From contig NZ_JAEQNB010000001.1 of the NCBI RefSeq assembly GCF_016722965.1, positions 1,205,344 through 1,269,343 on the forward strand: 64,000 nucleotides of DNA, in the 5' to 3' direction. The notes beneath the pieces were generated by a model. The model saw only the letters and a list, made by a program, of their open reading frames with translations. It was not told where the DNA came from and did not search any database. A program made the translations under genes and the position numbers. The DNA comes from Tumebacillus amylolyticus (GTDB lineage Bacteria; Bacillota; Bacilli; Tumebacillales; Tumebacillaceae). This document shows, piece by piece, positions 24,262 to 32,621 of the stretch. Position 1 is the first letter of the stretch; each line of letters begins with the position of its first letter.

Positions 24262-24864
24262 ATGTCGAGAACACAGTCGTCGCCCGTCGTGCCTTTTTTC
24301 AGCAATCCGTTGTTGCACCGCTTCTTGCAGTCCGCAGAGAACCGCAGGCTGTTCACCAACGTGATTTTGACCCGCAACGAAGCGGACCGGTTGGAGTTGG
24401 AGAGGCGTTTCGCCGAACACTACTTTGAGATGCGCTTCCTCGGGTTTGTCCGCAAGCACATTCATTATGAAGCGCTGCATCTCCTGACCAAGAGCCGTGC
24501 CAAGGCCAAGCAAGAAGCGTTGATCTTGAACACGCCGCTCTCGACGGAAGCGGGAGGGGGCGGCCATGAGCGCATCGAGCTCTTGGAAGACCCGAACACA
24601 TCGGTCGAAGGAGTCGTCATCGAAGATTCGGAGGAACTGCTGAACCTGACCGGCAACCCCGCCTTGCATGAGGCGATTCAAGGGTTGACGCAAAAGCAAC
24701 AGACGGTGCTGTATCTCTTGTACGTCAAGCAACGTACAGAGGCGGAGGCTTCGTTGGAACTGGGGGTTAGTCAGCAAGCGATCAACAAACTCAAACTGAG
24801 TTCCCTGTCCCTGCTGCGCAAGAAACTGGCAAAGGAACCGGCAGAGAGGTCGGTGGGACGATGA
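24262..24864 (+). CDS. sigO: SigO (YvrI)-like sigma factor subunit
   Basis: A 200-residue protein close in size and layout to B. subtilis SigO (YvrI). The N-terminal part (NPLLHRFLQSAENRRLF) matches the divergent SigO start. The C-terminal region 4 has LTQKQQTVLYLLYVKQRTEA and an HTH, LGVSQQAINKLKLSSL. It lacks a full region 2, which the adjacent small gene appears to supply. In B. subtilis the SigO/RsoA pair drives acid-stress genes including oxalate decarboxylase; no such target or YvrL-type anti-sigma gene is seen here. GGGAGGGAG precedes the ATG. Overlaps rsoA by 4 bases. Confidence 0.75.
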   Translation: MSRTQSSPVVPFFSNPLLHRFLQSAENRRLFTNVILTRNEADRLELERRFAEHYFEMRFLGFVRKHIHYEALHLLTKSRAKAKQEALILNTPLSTEAGGGGHERIELLEDPNTSVEGVVIEDSEELLNLTGNPALHEAIQGLTQKQQTVLYLLYVKQRTEAEASLELGVSQQAINKLKLSSLSLLRKKLAKEPAERSVGR

Positions 24865-25124
24865 TGGAAGAGACGTTGCGCTCGTTGATTTTACGCGCGA
24901 AGAGAGGGGACTCGGACGCGCTGGCAGCGATCATTGAACGCTTCCGCCCGCTGATCAAAAAGTACACGCGTCAAGCGGACGAGAAGGATGCGCATGACTT
25001 GGAGCAAGAGCTTGTGATGCGGTTGATCGTTTTGGTCCGTTCCTATCGAGAGGAGTTGCCGTATGGATTCATGGAACTTGTGGAGCGGGAGTGGGCCAAA
25101 AACAATCGCCCGCCGGCCAAGTAA
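24861..25124 (+). CDS. rsoA: RsoA-like co-sigma factor
   Basis: An 87-residue helical protein starting inside the stop of the sigO-like gene. The segment LILRAKRGDSDALAAIIERF and DLEQELVMRLI resembles sigma region 1.2/2 in Sigma-70-like HTH families. The size and position match B. subtilis rsoA (yvrHa), which forms a two-subunit sigma factor with SigO. Function is inferred from the pair. Confidence 0.7.
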   Translation: MMEETLRSLILRAKRGDSDALAAIIERFRPLIKKYTRQADEKDAHDLEQELVMRLIVLVRSYREELPYGFMELVEREWAKNNRPPAK

Positions 25125-25131
25125 AAGCTGA

Positions 25132-25170
25132 TGCGTCTCGACCGGGGGTGAGGTCGGGGCGCTTTTTTGT
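25132..25170 (+). terminator. Intrinsic terminator
   Basis: A GCGxCxCGACC / GGTCGxGxCGC stem followed by a T-run, after the sigO/rsoA pair. Confidence 0.82.
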
Positions 25171-25200
25171 GCTCGTTGTGAATACGATTAGGGTATGTCA

Positions 25201-25229
25201 TTGAAAGACCTGTGGGCGGGCTGTATAAT
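25201..25229 (+). promoter_or_regulatory. Sigma-A type promoter for the MgtC-like gene
   Basis: TTGAAA (25201-25206) and TATAAT (25224-25229) with exact 17-base spacing. Confidence 0.7.
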
Positions 25230-25293
25230 AGATGACATTCATATTGGCGTTGTGTAAAGATTTCGTAAACATAGAGGCAAGGAGGGGATCGGG

Positions 25294-25899
25294 GTGACGG
25301 CCATCTGGCAGGACCTTTTGAAGGAACTATCTGTGATCGACATCGTCGCGGTGCGATTGATCATCGCGTTTATCGCAGGTGCGATCATGGGCATGGAACG
25401 CGAACGGAATTTGAAAGCTTCTCACACGGGGAGCGCTACGGGCGCCGGGTTCCGGACGTATTCGCTGGTCTGCCTCGGCTCGTGCATGTATGCGTTGGCG
25501 TCCGAATTTGGGTTTCCGACGATCGGCCCGACCATGGACCCAGGCCGCGTGGCGGCACAAGTTGTCGCCGGGGTCGGCTTCCTCGGTGCCGGTACGATCA
25601 TAAAGGATAAAAGCGGCTTCGTCCGGGGCTTAACGACCGCCGCCGGGCTGTGGGTCGCAGCGGCGATCGGTTTGATGATCGGGGCCGGGATGTATCTGAG
25701 CGGCCTGTTGTCTTCGCTGCTCGTGTTCGTGATTCTCGATGCGCACCATCTGTTCCCGCGCCTGTTCCGCAAGTGGGGGTCGGCAGATTCTGGAGTCAAC
25801 GACGGGAACGACCACATGGGAGATGAAGACGTGGCGGACGAAGGTCGAGATCGCGCACGAGAACGAGAGCGCGAACGGCAGAGTTCGCTTGGAGAGTAA
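25294..25899 (+). CDS. MgtC/SapB-family membrane protein
   Basis: 201 residues with four or five membrane helices. It has the MgtC landmarks RLIIAFIAGAIMGMERER, ATGAGFRTYSLVCLGSC, AAQVVAGVGFLGAGTII and VRGLTTAAGLWVAAAIG. The Arg/Glu-rich tail (about 165-201) is low in complexity. The family is linked to Mg2+ homeostasis and F-ATPase modulation; the precise role here is unknown. GTG start with AAGGAGGGG upstream. Confidence 0.87.
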   Translation: MTAIWQDLLKELSVIDIVAVRLIIAFIAGAIMGMERERNLKASHTGSATGAGFRTYSLVCLGSCMYALASEFGFPTIGPTMDPGRVAAQVVAGVGFLGAGTIIKDKSGFVRGLTTAAGLWVAAAIGLMIGAGMYLSGLLSSLLVFVILDAHHLFPRLFRKWGSADSGVNDGNDHMGDEDVADEGRDRARERERERQSSLGE

Positions 25900-25908
25900 T
25901 CATTCAGA

Positions 25909-25947
25909 AAAAAGAGTGTATCGCATGAAGCGATGCACTCTTTTTTT
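25909..25947 (+). terminator. Intrinsic terminator
   Basis: An AGAGTG-ATCGC / GCGAT-CACTCT stem followed by a T-run. Confidence 0.9.
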
Positions 25948-25980
25948 GTGCGCAGAGTCATGGTACACTTTGGTAGAAGA

Positions 25981-26011
25981 TTGTTAACCTGAAATTTGGT
26001 TTGGTTGACAA
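25981..26011 (+). promoter_or_regulatory. BirA-type operator of the biotin operon
   Basis: TTGTTAACC and GGTTGACAA form an inverted repeat separated by 13 bases, directly before bioW. The arms match the known BirA/biotin operator halves, and the position fits biotin-dependent repression. Confidence 0.75.
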
Positions 26012-26032
26012 ACGAACGGAGGTTTGGGAGAC

Positions 26033-26818
26033 GTGGAGTGGTTTAGCGTTCGAATGCGCGCCGCTGCGGGCGGTTCGCATGAGCAGGGCGGTTCGCACAT
26101 TTCCGGCGGGGAGCGCTTGGTGCCAGTAGATGCGGTCGAAAGCATGGTGCAGTCGTTGGTACGAAGGGCGATGACGCACGAGTTGGGTCGGCCGGACTTC
26201 GTCAACGTGACGGTGGAGGTCGTGCCGGCCGAAGCGGTGCGAAGTTTGCCCGCTCTGCCGATTTCCAAACGCGAGGCGGAGTCGGTTGAACAGGGTCACG
26301 CCGTCGCGGTGGAGATTCTCGGCGAGCTGGGCATTTCAAGAGAAGTGGCAGAACTCGCGGTATGCTCGATTGCGGAAGGTCCGGCACCGAACGGCGGTGC
26401 GATGCGAGGCGCCATCGTCATGGACGCCGACACGGGGCAGCGATTGGAAAGCGACTCGGCGCGCGGCGTGCGGGTTGCGAAAATCGACTGGCATCCTGAG
26501 GAGTTGCAGGCTTGGTATGAGGACGTGCGCTCAATTGGCATAGCCAGCGAGCGGATTGCCGAAGCGTTGGCGCTCGCGACGAAAGTGACGCACACGCCGG
26601 GCACGGTCGCCGAGCTGTGTTGGTCGGACGATCCCGGTTATGTCTCGGGCTACGTGGCGTCGGCCGAGCTTGGCTATGTGCGGATTCCCATTTTGAAAGA
26701 GTGGGGGAGCCCGCTCGGGGGCAGGGTGTTTTTTGTCAGAGGCATTTCGTCTGTGGAGGACTATGAAGAGGCGTTGCAAGCGCCGGTGTTGCTGCGAAGA
26801 GAGGAGAACAAGAGATGA
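26033..26818 (+). CDS. bioW: 6-carboxyhexanoate-CoA ligase BioW
   Basis: Activates pimelate to pimeloyl-CoA, the first step of the BioW route to biotin. About 261 residues. It has SVRMRAAAGGSHEQGGSHIS GGERL near the start, then ALALATKVTHTPGTVAELCWSDDPGYVSGYVA (read in pieces), both diagnostic. I chose GTG at 26033, which has ACGGAGG 10 bases upstream and aligns with Bacillus starts; the upstream TTG abuts the ribosome site. First gene of bioWAFDB; overlaps bioA by 4 bases. Confidence 0.93.
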   Translation: MEWFSVRMRAAAGGSHEQGGSHISGGERLVPVDAVESMVQSLVRRAMTHELGRPDFVNVTVEVVPAEAVRSLPALPISKREAESVEQGHAVAVEILGELGISREVAELAVCSIAEGPAPNGGAMRGAIVMDADTGQRLESDSARGVRVAKIDWHPEELQAWYEDVRSIGIASERIAEALALATKVTHTPGTVAELCWSDDPGYVSGYVASAELGYVRIPILKEWGSPLGGRVFFVRGISSVEDYEEALQAPVLLRREENKR

Positions 26819-28209
26819 CCTACGAGTACGAAGCTTTAGCGGAGAAGAGCCGCAAACATTTGTGGAACTCGTTCACCCAGATGCAAGGGTACAACGAAGA
26901 CCTCCCCGTGATTATTGAATCGGGTGAAGGCGTGAAACTGCGGGATGTGACGGGTCGCGAATTTTTTGACGGCGTGTCATCGATTTGGTTGAACGTCCAC
27001 GGGCACAACGTTCCGGAACTCAACGAGGCGATTGTGGCGCAACTTGGCAAGATCGCGCATTCCACGATTCTCGGGATGGCGAACGTTCCGGCGATCTTGG
27101 TCGCCGAGCAGATTGCGAAACTGACTCCGAATGGTTTGGAAAAAGTGTTCTACTCCGACTCCGGTGCCACCTCGGTGGAAATCGCGATCAAGATGGCGTT
27201 TCAATACTGGCAGCACAAGGGCAAGCCGGAGAAGCAGTCGTTCGTCACGATGAACAACGCCTACCACGGAGACACCATCGGGGCCGTCTCTGTCGGAGCG
27301 ATCGACCTCTACCACAAGGCGTACTCGAAGCTTTTGTTCCAAGCTCATCGCGTGGAGTACCCGTACTGCTACCGATGCCCGCTGGGAGAAGAGCTGTCGT
27401 CCTGTGCGTTTGCTTGTTTGCAACAGGTGGAGCAGTTATTAGAGGAAAAAGGTTCCGAGATTGCAGGCTTCCTCATTGAACCGATCGTCCAAGGGGCTTC
27501 CGGCATCATCACGATGCCCGCCGGTTTCCTCGCACGATTGCGGGAACTGTGTACGAAATACGAAGTGCTGATGATCTGTGACGAGGTTGCGACAGGCTTT
27601 GGACGGACAGGCAAGATGTTCGCTTGCGAGTACGACGGTGTGACGCCCGACATCATGTGCATGGGCAAGGGGTTGACGGGCGGTTATCTGCCGGTTGCGG
27701 CGACGGTGACGACCGATGACGTGTACGAGGCGTTTCTGGGAAGTTATGAGAGCAAAAAGACGTTTTTCCACGGGCATTCGTTTGCGGGGAACCAGTTGGG
27801 CTGTGCGGCGGCGCTTGCGAACTTGGAGCTTTTTGAAAAGCGGGACTTGGTCCGCGATGTGGAGCGCAAGTCGGAGCATGTGGCACATCGGTTGGAGCAA
27901 TTTCTGGAATTGAAGCATGTCGGGGACATTCGCCAGCGCGGGTTCATGATCGGGATCGAGTTGGTGAAGGACCGCGAGACCAAAGCAGAGTACGAATGGC
28001 AGGAAAAAATCGGGCTGGTCGTCTCGCGTCGATCTTGTGAACTCGGGATGATCATACGGCCGCTCGGCAATGTCGTGGTGTTCATGCCGCCGCTCTCTTC
28101 GACGGTCGAGGAGTTGGATGAGATGCTCGATATTTTATATGAAGCGATCGTCGATATCACGGAGCGCGGTGTGAAGGTGCGGTCGGAGAAGTTGCCTTAT
28201 GGACTTTAA
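26815..28209 (+). CDS. bioA: Adenosylmethionine (or lysine)-8-amino-7-oxononanoate aminotransferase BioA
   Basis: A class III PLP aminotransferase of 464 residues making 7,8-diaminopelargonate. It has SSIWLNVHGH, YSDSGATSVEIAIKMA, NNAYHGDTIGA and the PLP Asp in CDEVATGFGRTG. The Schiff-base Lys is in MGKGLTGGYLP. Bacillus relatives (BioK type) use lysine rather than AdoMet; the donor cannot be settled from sequence alone. It overlaps bioW and bioF. Confidence 0.93.
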   Translation: MTYEYEALAEKSRKHLWNSFTQMQGYNEDLPVIIESGEGVKLRDVTGREFFDGVSSIWLNVHGHNVPELNEAIVAQLGKIAHSTILGMANVPAILVAEQIAKLTPNGLEKVFYSDSGATSVEIAIKMAFQYWQHKGKPEKQSFVTMNNAYHGDTIGAVSVGAIDLYHKAYSKLLFQAHRVEYPYCYRCPLGEELSSCAFACLQQVEQLLEEKGSEIAGFLIEPIVQGASGIITMPAGFLARLRELCTKYEVLMICDEVATGFGRTGKMFACEYDGVTPDIMCMGKGLTGGYLPVAATVTTDDVYEAFLGSYESKKTFFHGHSFAGNQLGCAAALANLELFEKRDLVRDVERKSEHVAHRLEQFLELKHVGDIRQRGFMIGIELVKDRETKAEYEWQEKIGLVVSRRSCELGMIIRPLGNVVVFMPPLSSTVEELDEMLDILYEAIVDITERGVKVRSEKLPYGL

Positions 28210-29371
28210 GGAGGAGTTGGAGGAAATTCGCGAGGCGGGGTTGTACCGGCGCTTGCGGAGGATGGAGAGTGCTTCGTCGCGGGTCGTCGTGGTGGAAGGG
28301 CGCGAGATGTTGATGTGTGCGTCCAACAATTATCTGGGGCTCGCAGACGACCCGATTTGCAAAGAGACGGCGATGGAAGCGATTCGCAGGTTCGGCACAG
28401 GCTCCGGCGGGTCGAGGTTGACCACGGGGAACACCGCGCTGCACGAACACTTGGAACGCGAGCTGGCGGCGTTCAAAGGCACGGAGGCCGCACTTCTTTT
28501 CAACACGGGCTACATGGCGAACCTCGCCGCCCTGACCACGCTCGTCGGAGTGGGAGACCTGATCCTCAGCGACCGACTCAACCACGCCAGCCTCATCGAC
28601 GGCACCCGACTCTCGCGTGCCGACGTGCAAATCTACGAACACTGCGACCTCGCAGACTTAGAAAAAAAGCTCGCCGCCGCCAGAGCGGGGGAGCATCGCC
28701 GTATCCTCATCGTGACGGACGGCGTGTTCTCGATGGATGGCGACATTGCGCCTCTGCCGGGGATTTGCGAGTTGGCGGAGCGCTATGGCGCAGATGTCAT
28801 GGTGGACGACGCGCATGCGACCGGCGTTTTGGGAGAAAAAGGGGCCGGCACGGCAGACCACTTCGGGATTCAGGATCGCGTGGCTGTCCAGATGGGCACG
28901 TTGTCCAAGGCGTTGGGGGCGGAGGGTGGATACATAGCAGGTTCGAAAGAGATGATCGACTATCTGATCAACCGCGCCCGACCGTTCGTTTTTTCCACAG
29001 CCCAGAGCCCGGCCGTCATCGGGGCCGTGCTCGCGGCGTTGCAGATTGTGCAAAACGAGCCTGATCGCAGGAAGCACTTGCTCCAGCGTGCCGCTCGTTT
29101 GCGAAAGGAACTGCTTCTTGCGGGATTCAACGTTCTGCCAAGCGACACCCCGATTCTCGGCGTGGTCATCGGAGCGGCAGACGAAGCTGTCGAATTCGCC
29201 CGCGAACTGGAAGCCCAAGGCATATACGCTCCTGCGATTCGCCCGCCGACCGTGCCCGAAGGTACATCGCGCATCCGTCTGACGCTTACCGCCTCGCACA
29301 CAGATGCAGATGTCGAGCGCATCGTAGATGCTCTTTCCAAAGCACGAACCGCACAAAATCCACACTCGTAA
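28199..29371 (+). CDS. bioF: 8-amino-7-oxononanoate synthase BioF
   Basis: PLP-dependent oxoamine synthase (390 residues) condensing pimeloyl-CoA with alanine. It has CASNNYLGL, GTGSGGSRLTTGN, DDAHATGVLG and the PLP Lys in GTLSKALGAEGG. Overlaps bioA by 11 bases. Confidence 0.93.
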   Translation: MDFKEELEEIREAGLYRRLRRMESASSRVVVVEGREMLMCASNNYLGLADDPICKETAMEAIRRFGTGSGGSRLTTGNTALHEHLERELAAFKGTEAALLFNTGYMANLAALTTLVGVGDLILSDRLNHASLIDGTRLSRADVQIYEHCDLADLEKKLAAARAGEHRRILIVTDGVFSMDGDIAPLPGICELAERYGADVMVDDAHATGVLGEKGAGTADHFGIQDRVAVQMGTLSKALGAEGGYIAGSKEMIDYLINRARPFVFSTAQSPAVIGAVLAALQIVQNEPDRRKHLLQRAARLRKELLLAGFNVLPSDTPILGVVIGAADEAVEFARELEAQGIYAPAIRPPTVPEGTSRIRLTLTASHTDADVERIVDALSKARTAQNPHS

Positions 29372-29384
29372 GGGAGGCACCAAC

Positions 29385-30089
29385 ATGTCCCTTTTTATCA
29401 CCGCCACCGACACGGGAGTCGGAAAAACGCTCGTCACCGGCGGAATCGCCTATGCTCTGCGTCAACGAGGTCTCGATATCGGATGCTGGAAACCGATGCA
29501 ATCGGGTGAACTCGCCCACGACCCCGCAGGAGATGCGATGCGTTTGAAAACTCTCGGTGACCTGCCCGACTCCCCGGACCTCCTCTGCGGCTGGTCGTTT
29601 GCAGAACCGCTCGCCCCGCGTCTCGCAGCGGAACGCGCAGGCGTCGAACTCTACAGACGAGATCTGCTCGCCAAGTACGAGGAAGTTCGCAACTTTCACG
29701 ACCACCTGCTCATCGAAGGCGCGGGCGGTCTCGCCGTTCCGCTCACAGCAGATACCCGTGTCGTCGACCTCGCTCGCGAGCTGAACCATCCCGTACTGCT
29801 CATCGTCCGCGCCGGACTTGGCACCGTCAACCACACCGTGCTCACCGTCCGTTTTGCCGAACAAAACGGGCTGCGCGTTGTCGGCGCGATTCTCTCCGGC
29901 GGCGGACGACCTGACGCCGAGATGAGCGAGCCTTTCAACGCAGATTACATCGAAGAATACGCCGGCATCCCCATCCTCGGGCACGTCCCTTGGCTTGGTG
30001 ACACGCCCTCCGACGACCTCATTCGTGAAACGGTCGAACGCACCGTCGACATCGACCGACTCGCACGCTTCTTGTTCGGCGGCGACTGA
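29385..30089 (+). CDS. bioD: Dethiobiotin synthetase BioD
   Basis: ATP-dependent carboxylase of 234 residues. It has the P-loop ATDTGVGKT, WKPMQSG and LLIEGAGGLAVPL. ATG 29385 has AGGGAGG upstream. Fourth gene of the biotin operon; 60 bases separate it from bioB. Confidence 0.93.
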   Translation: MSLFITATDTGVGKTLVTGGIAYALRQRGLDIGCWKPMQSGELAHDPAGDAMRLKTLGDLPDSPDLLCGWSFAEPLAPRLAAERAGVELYRRDLLAKYEEVRNFHDHLLIEGAGGLAVPLTADTRVVDLARELNHPVLLIVRAGLGTVNHTVLTVRFAEQNGLRVVGAILSGGGRPDAEMSEPFNADYIEEYAGIPILGHVPWLGDTPSDDLIRETVERTVDIDRLARFLFGGD

Positions 30090-30149
30090 CCCCCGTGTTT
30101 CATCATCTTCATATAGACAATCGTACCTTTGAGAGGAGTCAAAAAAATC

Positions 30150-31145
30150 ATGACCACCACCACCCAACTCAACTACCGCGAACTCGCAAAGCAAGTGCTG
30201 CAAGGCCACGAACTGACCAAGGAGGAAGCTCTCGCCCTCCTCGAAGCACCGGATGAAGACCTGCTCGACATCTTGCACTCCGCCTACGAGATTCGCAAGC
30301 ACTACTACGGCAACAAAGTCAAACTGAACATGATCATCAACGCCAAGTCCGGCCTCTGCCCGGAAGACTGCGGCTACTGCTCGCAATCGATCGTCGCCGA
30401 CACGCCGGTTGAAAAATACGCGATGCTCAACAAAGACTCGATCCTCGCCGGTGCCCAAGAAGCGATCAACCGCAAAGCAGGCACCTACTGCATCGTCGCA
30501 TCCGGCCGTCGCCCGTCCGAAAACGAACTCGACGGCGTCATCGAAGCGATCAAAGAAATTCGCGAGACCACGTCGCTTAAAATCTGCGCATGCCTCGGCT
30601 TCCTGAGCGAAACGCACGCCGGCAAACTCGCCGAAGCGGGCGTCCATCGCTACAACCACAACCTGAACACCGACAAGTCGAACTACGACAACATCTGCTC
30701 GACACACACATATGATGACCGTGTCGACACCGTGCAAAAAGTCAAAGACTCCGGCATGTCCCCGTGCTCGGGCGTCATCATGGGCATGGGCGAGTCTTCC
30801 CAAGAGCTCGTCAACGTGGCGTTCTCCGTCAAAGCGCTCGACGTCGACTCCATCCCGGTCAACTTTTTGAACTCAATCGACGGCACGCCGCTGCAAGGCA
30901 CGCAACACCTCAACCCGCGCCATTGCCTGAAAGCGGTCGCGATGTTCCGCTTCGTCAACCCGACCAAGGAAATCCGACTCTCCGGCGGCCGCGAAATCAA
31001 CTTGCGCTCCCTGCAAGCGATGGGTCTCTATGCGGCGAACTCGATTTTCGTCGGGGACTACTTGACCACCCAAGGACAAGAACCGACCTCCGACTGGGGC
31101 ATGATCCAAGACCTCGGCTTTGAAATCGAGGAGTGCGCGTTGTAA
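30150..31145 (+). CDS. bioB: Biotin synthase BioB
   Basis: Radical-SAM enzyme (331 residues) that inserts sulfur into dethiobiotin. The 4Fe-4S CxxxCxxC motif is CPEDCGYC (about 70-77). Further conserved sequences are YNHNLNT, SGMSPCSGVIMGMGE and SGGREINLRSLQ. ATG 30150 has GAGAGGAG 11 bases upstream. Last gene of bioWAFDB; no bioI, bioC or bioH is present, as expected for the BioW route. Confidence 0.95.
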   Translation: MTTTTQLNYRELAKQVLQGHELTKEEALALLEAPDEDLLDILHSAYEIRKHYYGNKVKLNMIINAKSGLCPEDCGYCSQSIVADTPVEKYAMLNKDSILAGAQEAINRKAGTYCIVASGRRPSENELDGVIEAIKEIRETTSLKICACLGFLSETHAGKLAEAGVHRYNHNLNTDKSNYDNICSTHTYDDRVDTVQKVKDSGMSPCSGVIMGMGESSQELVNVAFSVKALDVDSIPVNFLNSIDGTPLQGTQHLNPRHCLKAVAMFRFVNPTKEIRLSGGREINLRSLQAMGLYAANSIFVGDYLTTQGQEPTSDWGMIQDLGFEIEECAL

Positions 31146-31229
31146 AAAAGTTCACTTGCATCCTCCGTCCGTTTCGTCTAGGCTTAAAGGAGCGTTACCA
31201 TATCTTCGGAGAGAGAAAGGAGAGTGCAC

Positions 31230-31592
31230 ATGGAAGCAGCAGCAATTAAAACGGTTTTGGCGCTTGTCACGAACTTGATGTTCTCCACGCGGATCGGAGA
31301 GTTGGCAAGCACGATGGGCGGGCTTGTGACTCTTGTGTCGTCGAATGAGGAATTGGTGGAGAAGTTGGACATTTCTCCGTCTTTGATCATCTTGGATCTC
31401 ACGGCGGTACAACCCGGTTGGAAGGAAGTCGTTGCGAAAGCGAAGCAAGCCGGCATCCCTGTGCTCGCCTACGGACCTCACGTCGATGTGGAGGCCCACG
31501 AAGCGGCCCAAGCGGCCGGATGCGACGAAGTGGTCGCGAACTCCAAGTTTCGTCTCGACCTCCCGAACCTGTTGAAAAAATACCTCGCCTAA
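31230..31592 (+). CDS. Receiver-like small protein, atypical
   Basis: 120 residues with the alternating pattern of a CheY-like receiver. ILDLTAV is in the position of the phosphoacceptor strand and GIPVLAYGPHVD in the beta4 region, but the N-terminal acidic pair is missing and the switch Thr and conserved Lys are not clear. It is therefore probably not phosphorylated in the usual way. AAGGAG lies 7 bases before the ATG, and a terminator follows. Function unknown. Confidence 0.6.
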   Translation: MEAAAIKTVLALVTNLMFSTRIGELASTMGGLVTLVSSNEELVEKLDISPSLIILDLTAVQPGWKEVVAKAKQAGIPVLAYGPHVDVEAHEAAQAAGCDEVVANSKFRLDLPNLLKKYLA

Positions 31593-31605
31593 CCCGCGAG
31601 CCCAA

Positions 31606-31648
31606 CAAAAAAACCGACCCCCCTCTTTGACGGGGATCGGTTTTTTTA
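31606..31648. terminator. Bidirectional intrinsic terminator
   Basis: AAAACCGA-CCCC pairs with GGGG-TCGGTTTT, between convergent genes. Confidence 0.88.
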
Positions 31649-31656
31649 GCATCTTA

Positions 31657-31983
31657 CTACTGCGGGTGGCAGACTTCGGTGCAGATCATCTCGTCTTGGC
31701 CGTTGTTGATGATCTTGCACGACACGCCGGTCGGGACGTACATGATCGAGCCGGGTGCCACGTCCACGACTTCTTCGGTGCCGTTGTTGAGATGGAATTG
31801 ACCTGAGCCGGAGAGACAGACGTACACTTGATCGCCGGGGCGGGTGCCTTGGTAGTTCATGGCTTGGCCGGGGCGGAAGTAGTAGGTGTTGGTGGTCAGG
31901 TCAGCTCCGGTGAAGTTGTTCACTTTGCCGACTTGAGATTCTGTAAACGCGGGGTTGTTGAACACGGTTTCCGCACGGTTCAT
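31657..31983 (-). CDS. Small cupin-domain protein
   Basis: A 108-residue single-domain beta-barrel. Cupin motif 1 is weak (YYFRPGQAMNYQGTRPGDQVYVCLSGSG) and motif 2 is VAPGSIMYVPTGVSCKIINN, with reduced metal-binding His. The start at 31983 has AAGGAGGATG upstream. Function unknown; divergent from the mug-like gene. Confidence 0.8.
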   Translation of the reverse strand: MNRAETVFNNPAFTESQVGKVNNFTGADLTTNTYYFRPGQAMNYQGTRPGDQVYVCLSGSGQFHLNNGTEEVVDVAPGSIMYVPTGVSCKIINNGQDEMICTEVCHPQ

Positions 31984-32063
31984 AGAAGTTGCATCCTCCT
32001 TCAAAAACTGCCTGTGGAGGTAGTGTTTGCAGAAGACGCGGGCATTATAACCAAAAAGGGGGG

Positions 32064-32567
32064 ATGAGTTTGATTCCCGACAGTGTGGCACAAGGGTTGA
32101 AGATCTTGTTCATCGGCTACAACCCGTCTCTTACATCAGGCGAAGTGGGGCATAACTACGCGGGCAAGAACAACCGCTTCTGGAAACTGCTCCACGACGC
32201 AGGTCTCACCGAGCGCAAGATGAGCCCGACCGAAGACCGCAACTTGATTGCAATCGGCTATGGATTCACCAACATCGTCGCCCGTCCGACCCGACGTGCC
32301 GACGAGATCACGAAGCTTGAGTACGCCGAAGGTCGGGTGTTGCTTGCCCAAAAATTGCAGAGATACCGCCCGCAAGTCGCCTGTTTCGTCGGCAAGGGCG
32401 TCTACGAACAATACACCCGTCAAAAAGACATCCCGTGGGGTACGCAACCACAAGCCACCGTCGAGGGCGTCGTTGATTTCGTCGCTCCTTCGTCCAGCGG
32501 TCTCGTCCGCATGCCCTACCCGGAAATCCTTCACATCTACCAAGAGCTCAAAAAGCTGATAGAATAA
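32064..32567 (+). CDS. mug: Mug-like mismatch-specific uracil-DNA glycosylase
   Basis: About 167 residues of the Mug/TDG family that excises U or T-type lesions opposite G. It has LFIGYNPSLTSGEVGHNYAG KNNRFW as the active-site and Asn motif, RPTRRADEIT, and PSSSGLVRM as the intercalation loop (NPSGL in E. coli). The start is ambiguous: ATG at 32064 directly abuts GGGGGG, while TTG at 32070 has better spacing. Confidence 0.85.
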   Translation: MSLIPDSVAQGLKILFIGYNPSLTSGEVGHNYAGKNNRFWKLLHDAGLTERKMSPTEDRNLIAIGYGFTNIVARPTRRADEITKLEYAEGRVLLAQKLQRYRPQVACFVGKGVYEQYTRQKDIPWGTQPQATVEGVVDFVAPSSSGLVRMPYPEILHIYQELKKLIE

Positions 32568-32621
32568 GAGAGAAGAAGTTCACTTGAAAAAAAGATCAGT
32601 TGAAAAAGGAGATGACCTCAC

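Noticed and set aside
29286-30803. A 505-codon open frame on the minus strand across bioF, bioD and bioB
   Set aside because: Antisense shadow of well-identified biotin genes; no ribosome site and no recognisable motif.
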